DNA of 64,000 nt from Calocera cornea HHB12733 (taxonomy: Eukaryota; Basidiomycota; Dacrymycetes; Dacrymycetales; Dacrymycetaceae): NCBI GenBank assembly GCA_001632435.1, contig KV423986.1, positions 1-64,000 on the forward strand. The letters are read 5' to 3'. Within the stretch, counting starts at the first letter, position 1. Each line of letters opens with the position of its first letter. Below are positions 11,007 through 21,811 of the stretch, in pieces. The notes beneath the pieces are model-generated. The model worked only from the letters and a program-made list of their open reading frames with translations, ran no database searches and was not told the DNA's origin. The position numbers and the translations under genes are program-made.

Positions 11007-12350
11007 TTAGAAGTGCGACTCCGCAAGGTACGACAGATCAAGTTGCGAATACGCCAGAGGTGCGCCGTGCCGCGAGTGGAGCTGTCCTGGGTACTGTGGC
11101 TGAGGGAGTGATAGGTCCAGCCAGCTTGGGTTGACTGTCGTGCTCTCCTCCTGTACCATAGCAGTTGGATCGTGTGGCGCATAATCGAACCCGAGCTGCA
11201 TGTTGGCGAATGAGCCGAGCATCTCCCCGCCGAGCGCTTCCGATCCATGGCCGTCGAAGTTCCCGACCTGGCCGGAATGTCCATTGCTGGGACCTTGCTC
11301 AGGATAGTCGAGGTTGGTCGGGACGAATGCATCGGTGTTGGGAGTCGAACTAGAAGCAACAGGAATGCTCGAACTTGGGTAGTAAGCCGTGGGTGGGGGA
11401 GGATGGATGCTGAGGTGCCGGGGAGGCGGATACGACGTTGGGTATCCAAGGAGACTATGTTCGTCGTCCCCGTCCTCGTCGCTCTCGTCGTCGGGGAGTG
11501 AAGGGGAAATCTGTCTCCTAATTGCGTGTTCCCTAGCAAGACGTACCGCTAACACCAGTACCGGAACAGCTCGGTTGAGATACGTGATCACCCTGTCAAG
11601 GTTTTCGCTCTCGGTGCCCGCACCAAATCGCTCAAGATTCTAGAGTGCTGATTAGGCCTTTCCGCGGAGCGTTTGACAGAGAGCTTACCAAAGAGCCGCC
11701 CATTACCTCAATCAAAGATCCCTTCTCTCGCGAAAAGTCGCTCACTCTCTCCATCGCACCAAGGAGCTCCGGGGTGGGATGCGAATCATTCCAACCTTCG
11801 ATGGAACGCACCGCAACCGCCTCTCTGACAGGCTTGTCATCGCAAATCTTGCAATTCACTCGCAGGTCGATACAACGGTCGCTTAACCGCTGTATTGACT
11901 GGTTGTCCCTGGCAATTACATGAGCACATATGGGTCCAAAATGGCAAGACATACTGGTGCGGCCGTTTCACCGGGTCTCGCAACTCATACTTGCAATCCC
12001 AAGTCTAAAGAACGATATCAGATGGATTCAGGACCAAAAAGCTTTGCTCACCGTGCCATGCTTTTGACACCCCCCACACGGGCTCAGACCGTCGCACTGC
12101 ACGCAAGTAAACATCTGGATATCAAGGGATAAGACTGACGAACTTTACGCTTGGCGCGCTTGCAACTCCGGCAAGTGATTGGTTTCCGCCTGTGAAAGAG
12201 TGAGACAAATATCAACGCGCTTGGGAGAGTAGCTCACCCTCTAGGCAGTGCAGATGGAACATATGGATCAGAACGGAGGAGCGGAGCGGGGGCAGGAGGC
12301 GCATGGGACGTATAGCGGGCCCTGCCTTTCTGGGTTCTGGTGATCGGCAT
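11007..12350 (-). CDS. Zn(II)2Cys6 binuclear-cluster transcription factor
   Basis: Fungal-specific DNA-binding regulator. The start MPITRTQKGRARYT was found by reading upstream of the cluster. Exon 1 (12238-12350) ends in ALPRG. Exon 2 begins at 12189 and carries KPITCRSCKRAKRK up to about 12144. Across an intron the next exon reads CDGLSPCGGCQKHGT, and another intron leads to TWDCKYELRDPVKRPH. Together these give C-x2-C-x6-C-x5-C-x2-C-x8-C, a correct Zn2Cys6 spacing with the basic patch KRAKRK. A helical exon follows (DNQSIQRLSDRCIDL, ELLGAMERVSDFSRE). Then comes ERFGAGTESENLDRVITYLN with a small alanine/leucine-rich helix, an acidic stretch DDESDEDGDDE and a Pro/Ser-rich tail ending LSYLAESHF, a likely activation region. 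The six cysteines are split over three exons. Targets unknown; the adjacent genes give no clue. Confidence 0.8.
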
Positions 12351-14072
12351 TGTTGTGGAGGTTGTACAAGTACAACAAGTACAGTAGATTCCCTGCCGTG
12401 AGTGTAATATCGGGTGACCGTTTGGCGTAAGTCGCTATAAACACAAGAAAACCAAGCAGGGAGCTTATGAACAGTGTAGCAGTTGAGGATACGGCTTGTC
12501 AAAGCATCGGGTGTAGGTTGTAGGGCCGAATAGACACAGTCGTTGGAAGGGGCATTCCCACTTAGAGGAGCCAGAGGTTCAGACAGGATACTTGTACCAG
12601 GCTGGAGCCGACCAAGCTCTTCGGTCGCAGCTCTGGTCGCCTCATGGGAAGAACGCGGAATACACGACGTGTCATCGATGCAGGCGGCCGTTCGGGGCGC
12701 GTACCGAGGCACGCTGTGCACTCATGGATCATGACCTCTTGAGGCCATCTACCAGGCCGAAGGCAGAGGCTTGGTCCACAGCGGGGCTGAAGGCGCCGAA
12801 AGAGCATGTTGGCTTTTCAGGAGCCGCCTGCGAGTTTGGTCATGGTCGCTCATTAAGGTCGTAATCCGAGGAGCATGTCGCTCGGTATTGAATGGGTTGG
12901 CGGGCGCTCAATGTGTTCGTCGGCGCGTGAATCTATTGTTCCCGCCGCGTGCCGAGATTTCCGATCGATGGCGCGATAACGCCTCATGGCGGACATAACC
13001 GGTGACTACCTTCTCTCCGTTTCCTCAATGACTCTCTTCCCCTACTGCCGGAACCATGTCGCCGCCTTCTGTTTCCATAATGACCTCTGCCGACTGCCAT
13101 TTTGCCTGCACCCCTGAATGGAGGTCTTTCCAAATACAAAGGGGTGTTTGGATGCGCGCAGACTAGTCCCTCTGAAGCTTGTTCCCTGATGCCCTTTTCG
13201 GCCTCCAGATCGTGTCCCAATTCATTTCTTGAAGTGGTCATTAACAGTGGTACTTCCAATAGAATTCCCCGCGTTGTACTCATCCACAATGTAAACGTCG
13301 GTCTGAGTTGAGCAGGCACATCGACAGGTGCCGAGCACTTGCACATGGAATCCTTCTGTGCCCCTATCTCTGCTCCACGCCTCGGACTTCGACCTATCCA
13401 AGCCATTCCACTCGGCAGCCGTCGAGCCATGCAATATCAACCCTTGATGCGGATTCCCCATTGTCTTGTTTGCTGTCGGATCATCACAGCCCTGATCAGC
13501 TATCACCGCAACGGAAGCAATGATTATAAAGTCCATCACAAACTCACGGAAGGGCATCTCACCAGAAGTCCCTTTAAAAGGTAATTTACCTGGCCAAATG
13601 CCACAGCGCACTCGCTGCCCCACAGCGCATGATGCGTTACGATGGGTGAAAATTCTTCTAATTTAGAGTTTTCGTCCCCCCCCGGGTCCAGGAAGCGGAC
13701 CGTTGTCAATGCGAAATTTGTGGTCAACACTGTGCGTCCTCCCTGCTTATGTCCATAAGCCCACGCTGATATTCTTTTGGTGCATTACTGTCGAGTATGG
13801 GTCGTTGGTCCACAGGACGAAGGGGTCTCGGCTGGGGCTTAACTATGGGCGGGTGCAGCGTGTCGACAGTGAGCAACAGACCACGGGTGAAATAGCCGGG
13901 ATAACTTAGACAATCTCGTGGGTCTCAATCTGGATCGCGAAGTGGCGAGAAGAATGCGGGAAGCAGATCTATTATGTGGCGAAGTCCCTGAGCCCCAGCA
14001 GTACAGAGGCCTTGTGTATGGCCTGCTACTCTCTCTGCGATCGGAGTTTGCTCCTCCCGCGCCCCGTGAGCT
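12351..14072. other. 1.7-kb gene-poor stretch upstream of the Zn2Cys6 gene
   Basis: Open frames overlap on both strands without splice continuity or recognisable motifs. A run of Cs at about 13676-13684 is present. I see no gene; it probably contains the promoter of the transcription factor and the 3-prime end of the F-box-type gene. Confidence 0.4.
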
Positions 14073-15410
14073 CTATTCGAGCATGGCGCTAAGCAACGTC
14101 TCTCCTTGCTTATCCTGGAGCTGCATTCTTCTGGCGTCGCATGCCCGCAGCAGAGGCCGAATGAGGCCACGAGCGACACTTCCCAACCGCACCTGCTCGC
14201 CGAGCTCGGTGCGGAGGCTGATGTCCAATCTGATTGTGCGCAGAATAGGAAAGTCAGGTGTGGGCAAACTAAGTAGGAACTGTGATGCTTCGCTCCGCAT
14301 CGGAGCCGACTCTGCCTCGGTGAGGGTTGCAATACCATTCAAAATGACAGTGTGCAACGCGGCATGAGGCAGGCCCTGGGGGGGCCGTCCATAGGTAAAG
14401 CCGGGGTCCAGTGGCACAGTGCAACAGAACTCCGCCAGAGCGGGACATGAACGAAGGACAGTGGTCCACATCTCCATGGTGAGACTGTAAGCGTTGGTGA
14501 CTAAAACCAAAGATCGCAACTCTTGGCCTTGCGCGCGGAGGAAGACATCGAAGGCCGCCGTGAGAAGGGCGTGGTTGGGATCCTCCGTAGGGTCCACATA
14601 GTCCACGTACCAAACGTAGGCTAAGTTTGGCATGTCACAGTCTGCGAAAGCATGCAGTATCTGCGGAGAAACCTCGTCAAACGAGATCCGCAATGATGTG
14701 ATACTCCGCGCCGGGCTAGAAGCAACAACCCGGGGAAGGCTCCGTCTAGCGCAAATGTCCAGCGTGGCAAGTGACTCGCTCTCGTTGAGGAGGGAAAAGA
14801 CCGGCTCGAAATTGCCGATAGGAAGGTTGGAGGCCAATTTTTGGAGCATAGGCCGAGTGGAAAGGACTGGAACCAGACGTTCGATGTACAGATCGCTGGT
14901 GGTCGTTGTGTTTGGCGCATCGTAGTCGGAGGATATGATCGTGAGCACTTCGAGCCGCTCACAGCAGGAGAGCAGTGTCGCAAGGTTCCTTGCGGTCGAC
15001 CGTGTGTTGACCGGCCCTGTCAGGAGTGCGATCTGAAGGTCGAGTCGATGTATAGGTAGAAAGCCTGGCTCGGTGGGATGTCGCAGTAGCTCCGCCAGAG
15101 TGTTTCTCTCCGTAATAACGGTCCATTCCATGCGGTAATGCCTCAAGACCTCTCTCCACTCTCGGCATACTCCAAGCAACGCCATCATCGTGGTCTTATG
15201 GTGGTCGTACGCGTTCCGTACCTCGCGGTCGTAGCTGATGACTTGTCCAGATTCATCGTAAACAACGGGTTCGAAAGGTGAGCGTTCCAAGGTTGTAAAG
15301 TAGGAGGTACTGGCGGCGAAGCGGAAGACGATGGACCAAACGGAAAACGGTATTCGATATCTTCCGTTAATCGGTGGGCGGTTTGATTGTGCGCCACGCT
15401 GAGCTTGCAT
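14073..15410 (-). CDS. F-box/LRR-type protein of the basidiomycete expanded family
   Basis: A single uninterrupted exon of 445 codons. The N-terminus has an F-box-like block: PPINGRYRIPFSVWSIVFRF, then after an acidic spacer the segment ALLGVCREWREVLRHYRMEW, the VC+xWRxV pattern typical of F-box helix ends. The rest has irregular leucine-rich repeats (ARNLATLLSCCERLEVLTII; ESLATLDICARRSLP; ARSITSLRISFDEVSPQILH; QELRSLVLVTNAYSL; LRSCPALAEFCC; ALHTVILNGIATL; FPILRTIRLDISL). Such proteins are usually substrate adaptors of SCF ubiquitin ligases; the Skp1 contact is inferred from family. The intronless structure contrasts with its neighbours, which is common in this expanded family. Start is the first Met of the frame. 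Confidence 0.72.
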   Translation of the reverse strand: MQAQRGAQSNRPPINGRYRIPFSVWSIVFRFAASTSYFTTLERSPFEPVVYDESGQVISYDREVRNAYDHHKTTMMALLGVCREWREVLRHYRMEWTVITERNTLAELLRHPTEPGFLPIHRLDLQIALLTGPVNTRSTARNLATLLSCCERLEVLTIISSDYDAPNTTTTSDLYIERLVPVLSTRPMLQKLASNLPIGNFEPVFSLLNESESLATLDICARRSLPRVVASSPARSITSLRISFDEVSPQILHAFADCDMPNLAYVWYVDYVDPTEDPNHALLTAAFDVFLRAQGQELRSLVLVTNAYSLTMEMWTTVLRSCPALAEFCCTVPLDPGFTYGRPPQGLPHAALHTVILNGIATLTEAESAPMRSEASQFLLSLPTPDFPILRTIRLDISLRTELGEQVRLGSVARGLIRPLLRACDARRMQLQDKQGETLLSAMLE

Positions 15411-16825
15411 GGTGGATGTCGAAGGAGGCTATCAATGTCGGTCCTAGGTGAAAGGAGAGACCGTCTGGTCTTGCGATTGTGCGAAATCCATGACGGTAGA
15501 GACGGCCGTATTTATCTCTCGCCCCTCTCCCCCCCCTACCCCCCCTATAGAGTCGACGGCGTGAGGCAAGCATGAGGCAGCGAGCTTGCGTTGCCGGGTT
15601 GTGAGAAGGATGTACTCGAGAGAGGCTGGGGCGATTTAGCGTTGGTGCGAGACACACGCCACATCGAGGAGAAACCGCGAGGCAGAGTCTCCAATAGATG
15701 CAGATATCTTCCACCAGAGTTCCGAATCTTGTCTATCATAGATGTAAGTCAAGCCACACTTGATGCAAGAGGTCCGAAACTCGGCAAGGTTGGTGGAGGC
15801 ATGCCCTGTCAAAAATCTACCCCGAATGGCATGCGATCTGCGGCCAGCTAGCGATCCAAAAGCAACGAGGAAAGCTCCACTTTCCGCCAGGCCTCCAATA
15901 GGCGATTACCACTGGAGTGGCGCCGGAGCAGTGGGAGATGGCCCTCAACCCAGATCTGCGAGAAAAGAAGCATAAGAAGCAGGGGTAGCGGCACAGCCTT
16001 TTGAAAGAAGCCGTCGGGATATCCGGATATGGCCCGGCTTCTGTGTCTTCGACGATTCGTGTTGTGAGATAATCGCGCGGCGAGCGCGCGCACATTAGTG
16101 AACGCACAGCGCGTGCTTCACATCCGAAACCTTGGGGCACTGCTCAGGGTAGGTCTTGGAGCATCGAACCAACTGTTCAGTCTCCCAAGTTGCGGGATGG
16201 CGCCAGAGAAGCGCTGAGGTCTGATGTGGAAGAGAACCTGTGACTCCGGTATCACGGTGACGCGTCATTCCTTTTCTCACGGCTACGTCGCCCGGCCTCG
16301 CCGGACAGCTTGCAGGAACATACACACGCGGGAATGGCCGCAGAATCCAAGCTTGTCCGGTGTTCTTTGTTGTGATCACCCTCGCTTAACGACAGAAGCT
16401 TTCTACGCGCGTCATCGTCCCCTACGCCAGCGGTTTGAAGAAAAGGCCCAGACTGAAATTATGTCACGAGGGTATATGTTGACAGTCTGAATTATAATAG
16501 AGTCGGAGCGATATTAGGTTCAAGATTGCCCGATATATACGACCATTCTGGTGGGACCGAGGCACTCCAGAATTTTGTTCGAGAGACCCACATTTGAAGG
16601 GATGATCGCGCCATTGTACAGCATTAACATTCGTCACAGCACATCGTCTCCACGTTGCCAGCTTGCAACCAGGAAGAGTCGATGCCGGATAGGACCATGC
16701 AGACGACGCCACAGGAGCGGGCTTGCCGTAAGCGCTGCCGGGGCTCCTTCCCCAACCTGGACGAGATCGGGCTGAACACCGTTCGTTGACCACGGGAGGG
16801 ACGCCCATTGGTACGGCGCGAACGC
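15411..16825. other. 1.4-kb intergenic region, F-box-type gene to VPS18
   Basis: Contains the upstream region of the F-box-type gene, including a C-rich tract at about 15522-15545 and an AT-rich TATA-like element (ATAAATACGG on minus) near 15508-15517. Other open frames lack support. No gene called. Confidence 0.4.
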
Positions 16826-19800
16826 CTACAGTGCCCACGACTCATCCACTTCTCCGGGCTCCACGAAAGGCTTGTCCACGCCTGCAACGACGCCCTCGCA
16901 CAGTGGGCACTCTGCCGCAATGAGGTCGTCGAGCTCTTCGCGGAGCCTCTCCACCTTCTTCTCCTCTTCGCCCTGCGTACCCTCGGCATCTTCAATCCTC
17001 CTTCGGCGACCCGCACCACTCCCGCCCCAAGCACCGATCGCTGACGCGAGGCTCTCGGGCACGATAAGGTCGCGGAGCCCCTCGCCAGCGGTTGTGAGCA
17101 GCTTCCTGCCAGCCGACCCGAGGACTAGAGGATTGGCGAGCTTCGAGACTTGGCCAAGGTTCAAGTTTTGTGGGTTGAACGCTGCGGACAGGAGAGCACG
17201 CTGTGCTGGCCCGTTGACGCCGGGTACACCCGGTGTCGGGAGCGCGCTCCTCGCTTGCGTCAGTTGCACTAGCTGGTTCTGCAGCGCCAGGATGCGGCGC
17301 AGCGCGTGCGGTGGGAGATATTCCTTCCCCTGAGCGATGAGGCAGTCGGTGTGGAATGAGTGGCCACAAGGGAAGACGTAGAATTGGCGAGCGAGGAGCC
17401 CGAAACCGCAGCGAGCACACCGCTCATTCCGCTCCACGGTTACGAAACGGTCCTTGAGTTGAGCTATCTCTGCACGGATGCTCTCGGCACTGCGGGTGGC
17501 ATCCTCCATCTCGCTCTTGAGGCGCTCGATGTGTGCGCTGGAGCTCTCGAGTGCGGAGATGATCGTGTCTTTGAAGTCGTCGATGAGGACGAAGTCGGGG
17601 AAGAAAGGGAGAATGTCCTCGAGGGAGAGGAGGCTCGTAGATTCCACGAACTGCATTGCCGTCCGAATGTCCTTCTTGTCCTGCACGACATATTTGGCGA
17701 TCTTGAGCCATAGCTTCTTTCGCAGCCGCTCGTCTTCCTCGGGTTTGTCGGCGTTGATTCGCGCGAGCTCGACGTCGCCCCTCTCCAAAGCCAGCTCCAC
17801 AGCGTTTTCGTACAAGCCCATTTGGGAATAGATCAGCACGCAGGCGGAGGTAAGCCCCAGCCCTTTGCAAAGCCGCAATGCATAGTCGAGGTCGTAATAC
17901 GGTTGGCCCGCGACCGGATCCGCGGGAGCGGCAGTCAGGAAGCGTAGCAGCTCCGGGGGAGTGGGATCGTCCGCCACTGCTACCCCATTCGCCGGCGCAG
18001 TGCCGTTCACTTTCTTTGGTCTTGCAGCGAGGCGCGCGAGGAACGTAATGAGCAGATTATGGATCTTGGCGTCTGCGTTGCCCTTGTCGAATACCAGCGC
18101 ATGCAAGTAACGTATGGCATGATTGACGTCTCCCTGCTTGGGTGCCTGCGCTTGGAGAAGCGCGGGGACGAGCCGCAAGGGATCAAGCTGCGGCGCTCGC
18201 AGCCAGAGGTCGATGGTCTCCTTTGGAGCATGGCGGATGAGCACCGTAGAGTGCCGGTAGTAGAGCTCCATCTTGCTCTACGAATCCAACAATCAGCATA
18301 TGCCTTCTATGCAGAGACAGAGAGGAGGGCGCACCTGCCGACTCAGCACTCCGAGGGCCTTCTCCCATTCCTCCTCGAGAACCCAGTGATCCAGTACCCT
18401 CTCCCAGTCGCCCACAAGCGCTGCATAATGGAGAAAGACATCCGCCCGGCCGTGCGCCAAGATGAGTTCGTACGTGGTCTTCTTGTCCAGGTTCGTCTGT
18501 AGAGTGGTTTTCAGCATGATGACCAGGGTCCAATGCGACAGGACGACGGACCTTGTACGTGATGAGGAACTGCTTCAGCTCGTCCTCCAAAAGCTGACGC
18601 TCCATCATCAGGTTCTCCAGTTCGCCAGACCCGTCCCTCTCTGTCGATTCCTTCCCCTCTCCCTCGTCCCCCTCCCAGTCTCCATGCTCTCCATCCTTTC
18701 CGAAGCTTGCGACGCCATCCTCAACCTCCCCAAGCTTCGTCAAGTAAAATTCCACCAACCACGTAGCCAGCAAGCACCGCTGTGCTACGTCCCCCTTCCT
18801 AGTTCGCTCCAGGCGGGAGGAGAGGTAGAAACGCAGAGCGTCCCGCTCGCCGGCGTCCAGAAAGCGCAGAGTTACGTATTCGAAGGAGCGGGAGAGGGGG
18901 CACAGTGCATACGCGTTGGCAGCGGGGATGAAGCGACCAGCGGCGAAGTGGGCGTCGGCCTGAGAGGCGTGGATATGGTCTTTTTGCTCCGGTGTCTGCA
19001 GAATCCCCAGTCAGCTTCAACCCCTCTGACATCCAGCCAAGCTAGAAGTAAGGGAGTACCCACCTGAGCGTACTTCAGTGCCTCGTCACCCCTTCCCTTG
19101 ACCATCAGCTCCCTCCATACATCCCTCCCCTCTCCCTGCGTATCCAGCTCCAATAAGCTCACCCCCGAGTATACCCATGCGGTATGCCTCCTCCCGTCTG
19201 GTGCGAGACCCAGCACGGCCTCTCTCGAGCCTAATGGCAAACGCTCCTCCCACACCTTCCTCTCAGTGAGGATGGAGATCCCGCAGATGGAGGATGGGTA
19301 AAGCAGGACATAGTGCCATTCTGTCATGACGATCGCGATGGGGATCTCGGGGGAGGGAAAGGGTAGGAGGCGCGCGGCGTCGATGGGGCCTTGGGAGCCG
19401 GCTGGAGGCGGGAAGACGAGGGCGGAGGTGTATATTCCGGAGGAGGTGAGCCAGGCTAGGCGGGTTGGCAGGGGAGGGGTGGCGGGTGGCGCAGTGTTGG
19501 GTGGGGGAGAGGGGTAGAGGAAATGCAGGGAAGAGGATGGGTGCGGCGGTGGCAATTCGAGGAATTCTGTGAACCAGTCAGTACTCGTCAATTCGGTATG
19601 CATATGGTCGGAATGTAGGCATACTCGGCACTCCCTCCCTGTATGCCCTGAACACCTCCTCCCACCCGCCCCCAGGGCCAGCTCCCAATATGCCAAAGAA
19701 CTGGTAAAGCCTCTGCCCCGTCGCCACGACCACGGCAGCGCAGCGTCTTCCTCTCTCATCAGTATACACCTCCGCCTGCAATCCCGTAATCGCCTCTCGC

Positions 19801-20559
19801 TCCGGGAGCTGGAACAGGGCAGTGATGTGCTTCTCCGGGGAGGACAGGATAGAGTCGGCGCCGGGATCGAGGGTACATGCTAGCAGCTGGCCGCTGGACA
19901 GGCCGAGGATCACCTCCCGCGTTTGGGGCCGGCCAGCGCTTGAAAGAGGGGCGCGGGGAAAGCACACCGCAGTTATCAGCCCTTTCAAGCTCTTCAACGC
20001 ACGTGCACGGCGCTGCCTCGCCTCTTGTGGAGCGTTGTAGAAGTAGAAGTTGTCCCCGACCTCGCTGGTCACCAGCACATGCCGTCCATCGGGGTCAGCA
20101 AACACTCGGCTAGCAACGAGGTCCTTCTGACCAGCTTTTGGTGGGGGAGAGAGGGAGAGAGGGACGAGATCTTCTGGATGTTGGAGGTCGATCGGGAGGA
20201 GGGTGCAGGGGTAGAGCAGGAGAGTGAGCGTGCTAGGGGATGCGGCGAGGGATAGGATCGGCGAGGGCGGGGTATATTGTACCCGGCCGAGGGTCAGAAT
20301 AGGCGGAGCGGAGGGGCTAGGTGCATCCTGTATATATGCGTCACTATTTATTTCCAAAGAAGAGAGACAGAGGTGCGCACCAAGTCGTCGTCCTCATACC
20401 CGCCTTCGAAACCCTCGTATGCAACGTTGCTGAGGGCCGCAGCCCGCACAGGGGGCAGGCCCGGTGTCGTACCGGGAGTGCTCGAGTGCTCGACATCTTC
20501 ACACGCGCGTCAGCTCCTTCGAGTAATGCAATGAAGAACAGCGTACACTCGTCAAACAT
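16826..20559 (-). CDS. VPS18: VPS18/Pep3, core subunit of the HOPS and CORVET tethering complexes
   Basis: Class C Vps protein acting at endosome and vacuole membranes in vesicle tethering and SNARE assembly. The N-terminal beta-propeller (Pep3/Vps18 type) is seen as APPILTLGRVQYTPPSPILS, ASRVFADPDGRHVLVTSEVG, EVILGLSSGQLLACTLD, VVVATGQRLYQFFG and MTEWHYVLLY. An alpha-solenoid follows (DEALKYAQ, DAHFAAGRFIPAANAYALC, KKTTYELILAHGRADVFLHY, YALRLCKGLGLTSACVLIYS, YENAVELALERGDVELAR). Then a coiled coil (ERLKSEMEDATRSAESIRAE) and the C-terminal RING-like zinc site CARCGF...FPCGHSFHTDCLIAQG...CPLCEG, ending VDESWAL. The first exon is short and not fixed: GYEDDDL lies just upstream of an intron at about 20339-20388, and a candidate MFDE start lies at 20559. 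The downstream exons are secure. Confidence 0.9.
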
Positions 20560-20929
20560 CCTGGTTGCGGTGCGGGGTATCTGGCAGGGGACGATGAGGT
20601 GTATGCGCACTGAGCACGGGTGGCGCAGCAGGGCCCGGAAGCGAGCCAGGCATGCAGTAACGCCGACGCCTGAGAGGCGTTTTTCGTCTTTGCATTGCGC
20701 ATCGCCGCCACATCGTCGCCGACCCATCCCGATTCGCTCAGTAGCCACATGCAGCGGCCGACCATGCCAGGTACAGTATACAGGAAAAACTCATGGGGGC
20801 AACGGGTGATCATTCATAGGTTCAACTAATTCAACATGTGCCCTTCCGAGCAAACATGGCACAGCAATATTCTTGAACGACAAGGAGGACAATCTCGGTG
20901 AACGGCTGGTACACATTGGAACTTCAGCT
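20560..20929. other. intergenic region, VPS18 upstream
   Basis: About 370 bases between the uncertain VPS18 start and the stop of the secreted-protein gene, both minus strand. Nothing else recognised. Confidence 0.4.
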
Positions 20930-21710
20930 TTAGATGGCTCCCTGGGAGAATATGGTCGAGTTCAGCGAGTAGAACACGTGCAGAGACGTGAGGTAGCCCT
21001 GCAGGACCGCACCGTCCGCAGCGATCTGTACCGGCGCAGAGCTTTATCAGACGCCTTTCTCAGATACTACATATAAGGAGACCCACCGCGGGAATCACCC
21101 CGTGAACAGCCGTGTCCAGCTGGGTAACCATTCCGGTCAGGGAGGCGTCGAACTCGTTGCCGTAGTCGTGGATGAAACCGTACACCTTCGAGGCGGCGGA
21201 AATGGCCGCCATATATGACTGGTAAGGAAACCTACGATCAAGGTCTTGCTTCCCTATGGAGGTACTGGACTCACGTCGACCAAGGTCAGATATGCCACGG
21301 CAATCTCCGGCGCGAGAAGACCGACCGAGGCCGATCCGAGGCCAGCGAGTGAGGTGGTCGTGCTGTGGATGTTAGCCAGCATGTTTGTCACAGCGGTTTC
21401 CACTGCAGGAGTCGTGGCTGTAACGGGCCCAGTGATGAGGGTCGCTGTGTGTTTTGTGCAATTCGTCAGCCAGGAAGTAGTGGGTTGGAACACGTCGTAC
21501 GTACAGAGCACGGAAGCCGTCGCCTCGAAAGTGGTCGTCACACCGACAGCAATCTATCGCGATTCAGCATGGGGTTCTATGCAGGAGGGTCGTACATACC
21601 GTGAGAACAGCGAGGTCGTTGGACCCAACCCCGATCTGAGGGCTGGCGGGCAGCGCCCAGGCAACAGAGGCCAGAGAGAGCATAATCGAGAGAATGGAGC
21701 GAATCTGCAT
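20930..21710 (-). CDS. small secreted protein, Ala/Thr-rich, function unknown
   Basis: Five exons. It begins with a clear signal peptide MQIRSILSIMLSLASVAWAL with a predicted cut after the Ala-rich end, then PASPQIGVGSNDLAVLT. After short introns the mature part reads ATLITGPVTATTPAVETAVT, NMLANIHSTTTSLAGLGSAS, YMAAISAASKVYGFIHDYGN, GMVTQLDTAVHGVIPA and ends STIFSQGAI. It has about 165 residues, few or no cysteines after splicing, and is rich in Ala, Thr, Ser and Val with amphipathic helices. This resembles HsbA-like hydrophobic-surface-binding secreted proteins in composition only. I do not recognise a precise family. Its neighbours are unrelated. Confidence 0.65.
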
Positions 21711-21799
21711 CGTGAGTCAAAGTAGGAGGTTGTGTTGAGCTGTGAGAGGGTGAAGAATCGGAGAGGAGTTGAATGGAGAGCTAGACCGCAGGACACGCA

Positions 21800-21811
21800 G
21801 CTTTATATAGG
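21800..21811 (-). promoter_or_regulatory. TATA box of the secreted-protein gene
   Basis: The minus strand reads CCTATATAAAGC about 95 bases upstream of the ATG at 21710, an ideal TATA position for a strongly expressed secreted protein. Confidence 0.6.

Noticed and set aside
13102..13623. Candidate exons between the Zn2Cys6 and F-box-type genes
   Set aside because: No consistent frame through splice signals and no recognisable motif on either strand.
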